Source of the DNA: Tannerella sp.
GTDB lineage: Bacteria; Bacteroidota; Bacteroidia; Bacteroidales; Tannerellaceae
DNA: 5,141 nt
Direction of reading: 5' to 3'
Assembly (NCBI GenBank): GCA_031261145.1
Contig: JAISJX010000119.1
Span: 1-5,141 of the forward strand
Shown: positions 1-5,141 of the stretch, in pieces
Layout: every line of letters begins with the position of its first letter
Numbering within the stretch: position 1 is the stretch's first letter
Position numbers and translations under genes: made by a program
Notes under the pieces: model-generated
What the model was told of the DNA's origin: nothing
Database searches by the model: none
What the model saw: only the letters and a program-made list of their open reading frames with translations

Positions 1-180
1 AATCCGCTGATTGGTAATGCCGGTGTATCGGCAGTGCCCGACTCGGCACGTATCTCGCAAATAGTCGGTTTGGAATACGATCCCACCAATTATTTGTTGA
101 TGCACGCTATGGGGCCGAATGTAGCGGGAGTGATTGGTTCGGCAGTGGCTGCCGGGGTATTGCTCGGATTTTTGGGATAA
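1..180 (+). CDS. Sodium ion-translocating decarboxylase, beta subunit (C-terminal fragment)
   Basis: The last 59 codons of an OadB/MmdB/GcdB-type beta subunit, the membrane part of biotin-dependent decarboxylases that couple decarboxylation of oxaloacetate, methylmalonyl-CoA or glutaconyl-CoA to Na+ export. The frame opens with [13 protein letters not shown], continues through [21 protein letters not shown] and ends in a hydrophobic helix (about residues 40-59), all signatures of the family C-terminus. From memory of Klebsiella OadB mutagenesis, Asn373, Gly377, Ser382 and Arg389 matter for ion transport. Residues with the same spacing are present here (N1, G5, S10, R17 of the fragment), so this end looks functional. 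The 5' part lies outside the window, so the substrate cannot be read. In Bacteroidales a methylmalonyl-CoA decarboxylase with beta as last gene is the likeliest context (inference), and the terminator just downstream agrees with beta closing its operon. Confidence 0.93.
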   Translation, partial: NPLIGNAGVSAVPDSARISQIVGLEYDPTNYLLMHAMGPNVAGVIGSAVAAGVLLGFLG

Positions 181-200
181 AAAGGTGGCTTGATAGTTAA

Positions 201-239
201 AAAAAAGAGGTTGTCCTGAAAATGGGGAACCTCTTTTTT
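201..239 (+). terminator. Intrinsic terminator after the decarboxylase beta subunit
   Basis: A perfect 12-bp inverted repeat pairs AAAAAAGAGGTT (201-212) with AACCTCTTTTTT (228-239). Inside it, after a G/G mismatch, TCC (214-216) can pair with GGG (224-226), leaving a 7-base loop. The stem ends in a run of six T, the normal arrangement for Rho-independent termination. The A-run on the left arm means it could also stop transcription in the opposite direction. It lies 20 bases after the stop codon, so it ends the decarboxylase operon and separates it from the aldehyde dehydrogenase gene. Confidence 0.9.
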
Positions 240-363
240 AATTTGAGTTGATCAGCGCTGTCAGCCGTTAGCTAATACTAAAAAAATTGTAATGTCCCGA
301 CGCGGCAGCAATCATTGAATCATAATTATTAGTTATTTAATTGTCAATCATCAATTATTTTCA
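240..363. other. AT-rich intergenic region upstream of the aldehyde dehydrogenase gene
   Basis: I see no gene here. The left part holds short spaced TCAGC/TTAGC motifs (252, 261, 268) containing two 8-bp palindromes, CAGCGCTG (253-260) and TTAGCTAA (268-275). The right part is strongly AT-rich and contains a 6-bp inverted repeat, TAATTG (338-343) and CAATTA (352-357), whose left arm covers the putative -33 element of the downstream promoter. This could be an operator, but repeats of this size are common by chance in such AT-rich DNA. Confidence 0.5.
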
Positions 364-371
364 TACCTTTG
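341..371 (+). promoter_or_regulatory. Bacteroidota-type promoter for the aldehyde dehydrogenase gene
   Basis: TACCTTTG at 364-371 matches the Bacteroidota -7 consensus TAnnTTTG exactly. TTG at 341-343 lies 20 bases upstream, the expected spacing for the -33 element. Transcription would begin near 376-380, giving a leader of roughly 20-25 bases that is AT-rich and has no Shine-Dalgarno sequence, as is usual in this phylum. The transcription start is inferred from the motif position only. Confidence 0.7.
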
Positions 372-400
372 TACCCAGTATAAACTAATAACCGTCAATT

Positions 401-1780
401 ATGTCAATAAATTATCATCAACTGATTGAGAAGCAACGGAGTTTCTTTGCCACAGGCAAAACGAAAGACATTGCATTCCGGATAGAACAGTTAACGTGTT
501 TGAGGTCGTCCATCCTTCGGAATTACCCGAAAGTGACGAAGGCGTTGAACCAGGACTTGCGAAAGAGTGAGTTTGAGGCATTTGGAGCCGAAGTAACCGG
601 CGCGTTAGACGAACTGAATGCCGCCATCAAGTATTTAGACTCGTGGACGCAACCGCTTGAAGCGGGTACGCCTCCACCATTCGGCGAAGCGCAAAGCCGG
701 ATCTATTACGAGCCGTTTGGCTGTGCATTGATACTGAGCACGTGGAACTATCCATTCGTTCTCTGCATGAAAGCGTTAATCGGCGCGTTAGCCGCCGGGA
801 ACTGTTGCCTCCTGAAGCCGTCCGAGATAGCCCCGCACTCCGCCAACGTGATAGCGGAGATTGTCAATGATTGCTTCGACGAAGCCTATTGCACCGCCGT
901 CGTATGCGATGTGATGGAAACCACCGCGATATTGGCCGAACGGTTTGACATCATCCACTACACGGGAAACACGCGCGTCGGTAAGATAGTAGCTCGTGCC
1001 GCCGCCAACCACCTGACGCCGGTGATACTTGAGCTGGGCGGCAAATCGCCCTGCATCGTTGATAAAACAGCGGACATCGAAAGTTCCGTAGATTCTATCT
1101 GTTCGGGTAAATTCCTGAATGCGGGTCAGACGTGCGTCGCGCCCGACTATCTATTAGTCCACAAGGAGGTGAAAGATCAACTGATCGCCGCGCTTCAAAA
1201 GCAGATTAAACTGTTTTACGGCGACAATATTCAATCGAATCCCGACCTCGGAAGGATCATCAATATCGCCCATTTCGACCGGCTTCAGTCGCTGCTGGGA
1301 GAAGGAAGGCTCCTGACCGGCGGCCATACGGACAAAGCGCAACTTTACATCGAACCGACCCTTATCGACGGCATCGGCTGGAATAGCCGCATCATGCAGG
1401 AAGAAGTGTTTGGCCCCATCTTTCCGATCATCGTGTATGATGATATAGAAGAAGTCATCCGGCAGCTTGCACGCCGCGAGAAGCCTTTAGCCCTCTACCT
1501 CTATTCGACGGACGAAGCCTTACAGCAACGGATAATCCATGACGTTTCATTTGGCGGCGGCTGCATCAATGCGACCATCCTGCACATGCTCAATCCTCAC
1601 CTGCCCTTCGGCGGCGTAGGAAACAGCGGCCTCGGCAGCTATAACGGACGATGGAGCATCGAATCGTTCTCTCACAAGAAAGGCGTGCTGAACAAGACGC
1701 TGACCAACGAGCCGTCGATGTTCTCCCCACCCTACGCAGACCATGTGGAGATTTTGAAACAAATCTACTTGCAGAATTGA
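401..1780 (+). CDS. NAD(P)+-dependent aldehyde dehydrogenase, class 3 (ALDH3)-like
   Basis: A cytoplasmic enzyme predicted to oxidise an aldehyde to its carboxylic acid with NAD(P)+. At 459 residues it has the usual compact ALDH3 length. Visible motifs, in order: STWNYPF (113-119) with the oxyanion Asn116; LLKPSE (137-142) with cofactor-binding Lys139; HYTGNTRVG (186-194) of the nucleotide-binding fold; ELGGKSP (211-217) with general base Glu211; AGQTC (241-245) with nucleophile Cys245; EEVFGP (334-339); and PFGGVGNSGLGSYNG (402-416). The last motif and the C-terminal SPPYADH are typical of the ALDH3 branch. There is no signal peptide, and no hydrophobic C-terminal anchor like that of some membrane-bound ALDH3 enzymes. 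An in-frame TAA at 389-391 rules out a longer N-terminus. The gene stands alone between a terminator and a convergent gene, so the physiological aldehyde is unknown; general aldehyde detoxification or fatty-aldehyde oxidation is possible. Confidence 0.93.
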   Translation: MSINYHQLIEKQRSFFATGKTKDIAFRIEQLTCLRSSILRNYPKVTKALNQDLRKSEFEAFGAEVTGALDELNAAIKYLDSWTQPLEAGTPPPFGEAQSRIYYEPFGCALILSTWNYPFVLCMKALIGALAAGNCCLLKPSEIAPHSANVIAEIVNDCFDEAYCTAVVCDVMETTAILAERFDIIHYTGNTRVGKIVARAAANHLTPVILELGGKSPCIVDKTADIESSVDSICSGKFLNAGQTCVAPDYLLVHKEVKDQLIAALQKQIKLFYGDNIQSNPDLGRIINIAHFDRLQSLLGEGRLLTGGHTDKAQLYIEPTLIDGIGWNSRIMQEEVFGPIFPIIVYDDIEEVIRQLARREKPLALYLYSTDEALQQRIIHDVSFGGGCINATILHMLNPHLPFGGVGNSGLGSYNGRWSIESFSHKKGVLNKTLTNEPSMFSPPYADHVEILKQIYLQN

Positions 1781-1781
1781 A

Positions 1782-1813
1782 ATTCAACGATTCAAGTATT
1801 CAATAATTGAAAG
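1782..1813. repeat. Degenerate 8-bp tandem repeat (ATTCAANN)
   Basis: Four head-to-tail 8-base units begin two bases after the aldehyde dehydrogenase stop codon: ATTCAACG, ATTCAAGT, ATTCAATA and ATTGAAAG. The first six bases are kept in three units and changed at one position in the fourth. Units three and four also form a short inverted repeat, TTCAA-TAA-TTGAA. It is non-coding and no function can be read. It may be a decayed minisatellite. Confidence 0.6.
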
Positions 1814-1818
1814 ATTAT

Positions 1819-1963
1819 AGAGGTCTGGGGCTGACCAAAAAGTCCGGTTTCGTCATTGCGAACCGTTAGGTGAAGCAATACAGTCTATTGATTTTCAATG
1901 GATTGCTTCGGGATTCGCCCTCGCAATGACGGAATTGCATACTTTTTGGTCAGCCCCACCTCT
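1819..1963. repeat. 145-bp near-palindromic element, MITE-like, with GTCATTGCGA core
   Basis: A long nested inverted repeat with no coding potential. The outer arms, 1819-1843 and 1941-1963, share AGAGGT then GGGGCTGACCAAAAAGT and are perfect except for two extra bases (CT, 1825-1826) on the left. Inside, CGTCATTGCGA (1851-1861) pairs with its complement at 1921-1931, GAAGCAAT (1872-1879) pairs with 1902-1909, and ATTG (1887-1890) pairs with CAAT (1896-1899) around the loop ATTTT. The core resembles the GTCATTGCGAG...GAAGCAATC palindromes that recur in many bacterial genomes (recollection, not searched). It sits between two convergent genes, a common place for such elements. I see no clear target-site duplication. 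The A/T tract is at the inner end of the GC-rich arm, so it is not a standard intrinsic terminator, although an RNA hairpin of this size could still hinder read-through from either gene. Confidence 0.8.
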
Positions 1964-1986
1964 CAATGACGTTGACGTTTCCGCCT

Positions 1987-4161
1987 CTACACATCGGGTC
2001 CCCCATTATGAAACTTTAATTCGTATCTCAGTTGGTCCAAAACCAGCGGTATTTCCTTTGCGCTGATGCCTGCATGAATCAAATCGGGAATATCCGGCTC
2101 GAACAGGATCAGAAACTGTTTGAATTCGTCGGAGATGAGCAATAGGGCCGATTGATAATGGGTTAACGCTTTTCGGATATGATGCAGGCACAATTCCGTG
2201 TGCCCGGCATTCAGGTAATCCTGCGTCAGAGGATCCTCTTCCTCTTCCAATATCTTTTCATAGTAATTACGCGCCTGATCGAACTTCCCTGCCAGGAAAG
2301 AACACCATGCAATGGCACGCCACGCCTTATGGCTTTTCGGGTCAAGATAATCAGCCTTGAAGTAATATTTCAAGGCTTCGTCATACTGCTTCAAGTCCAT
2401 GTAGCAATGCCCGATATTAATCAATAAGGGGATGTTATCGGGACTTAGCTTGTCGTAGCGGATATAAAAGCTGAGCGCTTCTTCCGGCTGTTTCAGTGCG
2501 CGATAGCAACCGGCAATCCGGCGCATCACCCATTTACTGTTGGGATTCATCATCTCGGAACGCTGGTACTCGTCCAAAGCCCCTTTGAAATCGCCGGTCA
2601 TCTGCTTGCAATAACCCAGCTTCTGGTAGAGTATTTCGTCATTGCCATCCCGTGCAATCAGCTCGGTATAGATGGTCTGCGCATTCTCAAAATAGCCTTT
2701 CCGGAGATAGAGTTCGGCAAAATTGAGCAACAGTTCGGCATCGGACAAGTACGGCTTCAATATCGGGAGATAATGAAAGTCAAGCGGCCAGTTAAAAATA
2801 TCTTCAAACTCCGCACGGCGGGAATACAACTTGTAGAAACGGTACAAATCATGGACATACTGTCCCACGATGTCCTCTACCCTGCTCTGCTTGCTTAACA
2901 GTTTTGCCGCTTTTTGCCGTTTCATTTCAAACATCTGGCTATCCATCTGGCGCATTATCATATTCCGGTGTCTTTCCGGCATCTGCGACAAACTGAAATA
3001 GAGCGAATATTTATCGGAGTTGCACATAAAACTCGCTTGCACCATCGTTTCGAGCGTAGAATTTACTAATCCTTTTATATCCCTGAACGCCGAATATTTC
3101 AGCGTAAACGGTAAAAACCAATTGCTGACGTTGCGGAAGAACGGGAAATTTTTCAGACGGATAAAAGTGGAGTGCATCACGTCCATGCCCTCTTCCTGCA
3201 TGCGACCGTATTCTTCCATCTTTTCCGCCAACGAACTGTTTGACGGAAAATCACCCCAGTCCGGATTCATCTCGTTTTCGGAAAAATCAAACAGGAATTT
3301 GGACTTGGCCAAAACGGGACGTATCATAAAGTCTATCATCTCCGGGATAATCTCTTCCTCCACCTTGTGAGTGACCTTTTCCGTCTCGCGCGAAAGAATA
3401 AACCGGAGGATAATCGTACTTAATATCCGCTTGAAGTCGGATGTTTCCGCCAGTGTGTCCAACCGCTGCTGAATGCCGGAATAACACTCGCTCCGATTCC
3501 TGTAGGCATAAAGCGTCAGGCAGATAGTGATATAGGCGCGTATCCGGACTTCATCCTCCGTCGAACCGGCTGCATCGAAAAGAAGATACAGCTTTTCCTT
3601 GTCGAACGACGCTTGCAGCCCAAGCCAAAGCGCCGAGATAGCCTGACATTTGGCGACCAACGGAAAATCATCATTTTTCAATACCGCCCTGACAATGTCC
3701 GCATCTTTTTCGGACAAAAAGGCAGTAATCCATAATTTATTAAATAATTTATCGATGGACGATTCAAACTGATCACGGTCTTCCACGTCGGACAGTACCG
3801 GCAATCGCTTTATCAATGCTTCAGCATCAATAGGGTAGTACGCTTGCGTCCGCAGATTCATATAGTAAACCTGTGGCGATTCGGCCGATAGAGCGCCGTG
3901 TTTGACCTGATCGGCCAGTTCGTAGATCCCGGTACGGATCGTTGCGTAAATTTGTTCCCGCATCGGGTCATCTGTTCCTTCTACATAGTAGCGTAACATG
4001 TACCGATAAACTTCCTGCACCTCGTCCAATTTGCTTTGGAAGGAATGCAACTGCGCGCCGGTTATCAACTCCTGAAGCCGGTCAAAAGCGGTTTTTAATG
4101 CCTTATTATCCACTGAATCAAGGATACGGCCATAAACGATATGAATCTCTTTTACTGTCAT
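1987..4161 (-). CDS. TPR-repeat protein of unknown function, 724 residues
   Basis: A large, probably cytoplasmic helical protein; I see no signal peptide or membrane segment. The C-terminal third carries six consecutive tetratricopeptide repeats at about residues 475-508, 509-542, 543-576, 577-610, 611-644 and 646-679. Consensus positions are clear: for example Gly584, Tyr587, Ala596, Ala603 and Pro608 in the fourth repeat. TPR arrays form superhelical scaffolds that bind partner proteins, so an adaptor or assembly role is likely, but no partner can be named. Residues 1-470 match no family I recognise. Residues about 150-220 look like paired amphipathic helices (possibly HEAT-like), and about 328-352 is aromatic-rich with FPFF (339-342) and NWFLPF (347-352). 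An in-frame TAA at 4165-4167, two codons upstream, fixes ATG 4161 as the earliest possible start. It is transcribed divergently from lepA and convergently with the aldehyde dehydrogenase gene. The reading frame is intact. Confidence 0.9.
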   Translation of the reverse strand: MTVKEIHIVYGRILDSVDNKALKTAFDRLQELITGAQLHSFQSKLDEVQEVYRYMLRYYVEGTDDPMREQIYATIRTGIYELADQVKHGALSAESPQVYYMNLRTQAYYPIDAEALIKRLPVLSDVEDRDQFESSIDKLFNKLWITAFLSEKDADIVRAVLKNDDFPLVAKCQAISALWLGLQASFDKEKLYLLFDAAGSTEDEVRIRAYITICLTLYAYRNRSECYSGIQQRLDTLAETSDFKRILSTIILRFILSRETEKVTHKVEEEIIPEMIDFMIRPVLAKSKFLFDFSENEMNPDWGDFPSNSSLAEKMEEYGRMQEEGMDVMHSTFIRLKNFPFFRNVSNWFLPFTLKYSAFRDIKGLVNSTLETMVQASFMCNSDKYSLYFSLSQMPERHRNMIMRQMDSQMFEMKRQKAAKLLSKQSRVEDIVGQYVHDLYRFYKLYSRRAEFEDIFNWPLDFHYLPILKPYLSDAELLLNFAELYLRKGYFENAQTIYTELIARDGNDEILYQKLGYCKQMTGDFKGALDEYQRSEMMNPNSKWVMRRIAGCYRALKQPEEALSFYIRYDKLSPDNIPLLINIGHCYMDLKQYDEALKYYFKADYLDPKSHKAWRAIAWCSFLAGKFDQARNYYEKILEEEEDPLTQDYLNAGHTELCLHHIRKALTHYQSALLLISDEFKQFLILFEPDIPDLIHAGISAKEIPLVLDQLRYELKFHNGGPDV

Positions 4162-4188
4162 TACTTAAATTTATTACAAATGCCAGGT

Positions 4189-4196
4189 CAAAAATA
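4189..4196 (-). promoter_or_regulatory. Putative -7 element for the TPR gene
   Basis: On the minus strand this reads TATTTTTG, a match to the Bacteroidota TAnnTTTG motif, 27 bases before the TPR start codon. I find no convincing TTTG/TTG -33 element at the expected distance, so the call rests on the -7 motif and its position. It overlaps the 14-bp palindrome at 4192-4205. Confidence 0.5.
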
Positions 4197-4205
4197 GTAC
4201 TATTT
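4192..4205. promoter_or_regulatory. Perfect 14-bp palindrome in the divergent promoter region (candidate operator)
   Basis: AAATAGTACTATTT is a perfect palindrome centred between two oppositely directed -7 elements. It overlaps the TPR gene's -7 element and covers where the lepA -33 element would fall. A dimeric regulator bound here could affect both genes. That is inference: the sequence is AT-rich and no second copy is visible in the window. Confidence 0.35.
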
Positions 4206-4218
4206 CTGCAATTATTCG

Positions 4219-4226
4219 TATCTTTG
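4219..4226 (+). promoter_or_regulatory. Bacteroidota-type -7 element for lepA
   Basis: TATCTTTG matches TAnnTTTG exactly and ends 22 bases before the lepA start codon, predicting a leader of about 15-18 bases. The matching -33 region (about 4195-4199) has no clear TTG. The leader is AT-rich without a Shine-Dalgarno sequence. Confidence 0.65.
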
Positions 4227-4248
4227 CGCATCAAAATTTTATCAAACG

Positions 4249-5141
4249 ATGAATTATATCCGCAATTTCTGTATTATCGCCCATATTGACCATGGAAAAA
4301 GTACCCTGGCCGATCGTTTGCTCGAATATACGAAAACGGTTGAAGGGAAAGATTTGTTAGCGCAAGTATTAGACGATATGGATCTGGAACGCGAGCGTGG
4401 CATCACGATTAAAAGCCATGCCATCCAGATGCAATATACGTATAAAGGGGATGAATATACACTGAACCTGATAGATACTCCGGGGCATGTCGATTTCTCC
4501 TACGAGGTGTCCCGCTCCATTGCCGCGTGCGAAGGGGCGTTGCTCATTGTCGATGCCGCGCAGGGCATTCAGGCGCAAACCATCTCGAACCTTTATATGG
4601 CGATTGACAACGGACTGGAAATCATTCCTGTTATCAACAAGATAGACCTCGCCAGCGCCATGCCCGATGAGACGGAAGACCAGATTGTTGAATTGCTGGG
4701 CTGCAAACGGGAGGAAATCCTTCGCGCCAGCGGTAAAACAGGCGAAGGCGTTTATCCGATTTTAGATGCGATTATTGAAAAAGTACCGGCGCCGAAAGGC
4801 GATCCCAAAGCCCCGTTGCAATGCCTGATTTTTGATTCGGTATTCAACTCTTTCCGGGGTATTATCGCTTATTTCAAAGTGGCTAACGGCGTTATCCACA
4901 AGGGAGACCGCGTTAAATTCATCGCCACCGAAAAAGAATATGAAGCCGACGAGGTCGGTATCCTGAAACTGACCATGAGTCCGCGCAACGAAGTAGGGAC
5001 GGGCGATGTCGGATATATCATCTCCGGCATCAAGACGTCTAAGGAAGTGCGTGTGGGAGATACGATTACGCACGTCGCACGACCTGCCAAAGAAGCGATT
5101 GCAGGCTTTGAAGAAGTGAAACCGATGGTGTTTGCAGGCGT
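4249..5141 (+). CDS. lepA: Elongation factor 4 (LepA), translational GTPase, N-terminal part
   Basis: The first 297 codons of LepA/EF4, a ribosome-associated GTPase related to EF-G and implicated in back-translocation, stress tolerance and initiation or ribosome assembly. The family is about 600 residues, so roughly half is missing past the window edge. The frame opens [19 protein letters not shown], diagnostic for LepA. GTPase motifs: G1 AHIDHGKST (11-19), G2 RGIT (50-53), G3 DTPGH (76-80) with catalytic His80, G4 NKID (130-133) and G5 SGKTG (161-165). G5 carries Gly where many LepA proteins have Ala (SAKTG), which I regard as a lineage variant rather than a defect. A beta-barrel domain II follows from about residue 185, and KPMVFAG at the window end begins the EF-G-like domain III. 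The gene has its own -7 element and diverges from the TPR gene across 87 bp. The frame is intact as far as it is visible. Confidence 0.97.
   Translation, partial: MNYIRNFCIIAHIDHGKSTLADRLLEYTKTVEGKDLLAQVLDDMDLERERGITIKSHAIQMQYTYKGDEYTLNLIDTPGHVDFSYEVSRSIAACEGALLIVDAAQGIQAQTISNLYMAIDNGLEIIPVINKIDLASAMPDETEDQIVELLGCKREEILRASGKTGEGVYPILDAIIEKVPAPKGDPKAPLQCLIFDSVFNSFRGIIAYFKVANGVIHKGDRVKFIATEKEYEADEVGILKLTMSPRNEVGTGDVGYIISGIKTSKEVRVGDTITHVARPAKEAIAGFEEVKPMVFAG

Noticed and set aside
788..1012. Minus-strand open frame inside the aldehyde dehydrogenase gene (others at 399-581, 1154-1342, 1547-1762 and 1590-1787)
   Set aside because: These lie antisense to an intact gene with all catalytic motifs. 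Their translations show no family motif, and none has a promoter-like element.
1819..1963. Reading the large palindrome as a simple bidirectional intrinsic terminator
   Set aside because: The A/T tracts are at the inner ends of the GC-rich arms, with no T-run after the stem on either strand, and the hairpin is far longer than usual. A repeat element fits better.
1781..1986. CRISPR array, tRNA or small RNA gene in the convergent intergenic region
   Set aside because: There are no regularly spaced long direct repeats with unique spacers, no cloverleaf pattern, and no promoter motif that would drive a separate RNA.
3020..3370. Plus-strand open frames within the TPR gene (3020-3370 and 2179-2427) and other frames on its own strand
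   Set aside because: They overlap a 724-codon gene with clear TPR repeats. The translations have no recognisable features and there are no promoter motifs.
3942..4289. 115-codon plus-strand frame spanning the TPR start, the intergenic region and the lepA start
   Set aside because: It would overlap both real gene starts, including the lepA G1 motif region, in a different frame. The translation looks random.
4729..4743. Gly instead of Ala in the lepA G5 motif (SGKTG) as a possible loss-of-function sign
   Set aside because: All other GTPase motifs are intact, and I regard this as a normal variant in the lineage.
4369..5090. Minus-strand frames antisense to lepA (4369-4578, 4762-5073, 4869-5090)
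   Set aside because: They are shadows of a strongly conserved gene and carry no recognisable domain.
1..5141. A previously undescribed multi-gene system
   Set aside because: The genes are a pump subunit, an aldehyde dehydrogenase, a TPR protein and lepA, in separate transcription units, with no mobility, defence or biosynthetic genes among them.

Overview
The window reads as ordinary chromosomal DNA from a member of the Bacteroidota, most likely order Bacteroidales. Three things support this. The upstream regions carry the Bacteroidota -7 promoter motif TAnnTTTG (TACCTTTG at 364, TATCTTTG at 4219, TATTTTTG on the minus strand at 4189-4196). The start codons have A/T-rich leaders with no Shine-Dalgarno sequence. 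The recognisable proteins (a Na+-pump decarboxylase beta subunit and LepA) have a Bacteroidales flavour. Genus cannot be fixed from sequence alone.

Layout: (1) 1-180, the last 59 codons of a sodium-translocating decarboxylase beta subunit, closed by a strong intrinsic terminator at 201-239. (2) 240-400, an AT-rich intergenic stretch ending in a promoter. (3) 401-1780 (+), a complete class 3-type aldehyde dehydrogenase with all catalytic residues. (4) 1781-1986, a convergent intergenic region holding a degenerate 8-bp tandem repeat and a 145-bp near-palindrome (1819-1963) with a core of the form GTCATTGCGA...GAAGCAAT. This palindrome looks like a small non-coding mobile or repetitive element. 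(5) 1987-4161 (-), a 724-residue cytoplasmic protein with six C-terminal TPR repeats and a long helical N-terminal region I cannot assign. (6) 4162-4248, a compact divergent promoter region with a perfect 14-bp palindrome. (7) 4249-5141 (+), the first half of lepA (elongation factor 4), cut by the window edge.

The genes do not form an obvious pathway. The decarboxylase subunit ends one transcription unit. The aldehyde dehydrogenase appears to be a single-gene unit with its own promoter. The TPR gene and lepA diverge from a shared 87-bp region and could be co-regulated. I see no defence system, phage, CRISPR, toxin-antitoxin or biosynthetic cluster. The points most worth a second look are the palindromic element, the operator-like palindrome between the TPR gene and lepA, and the unassigned part of the TPR protein.
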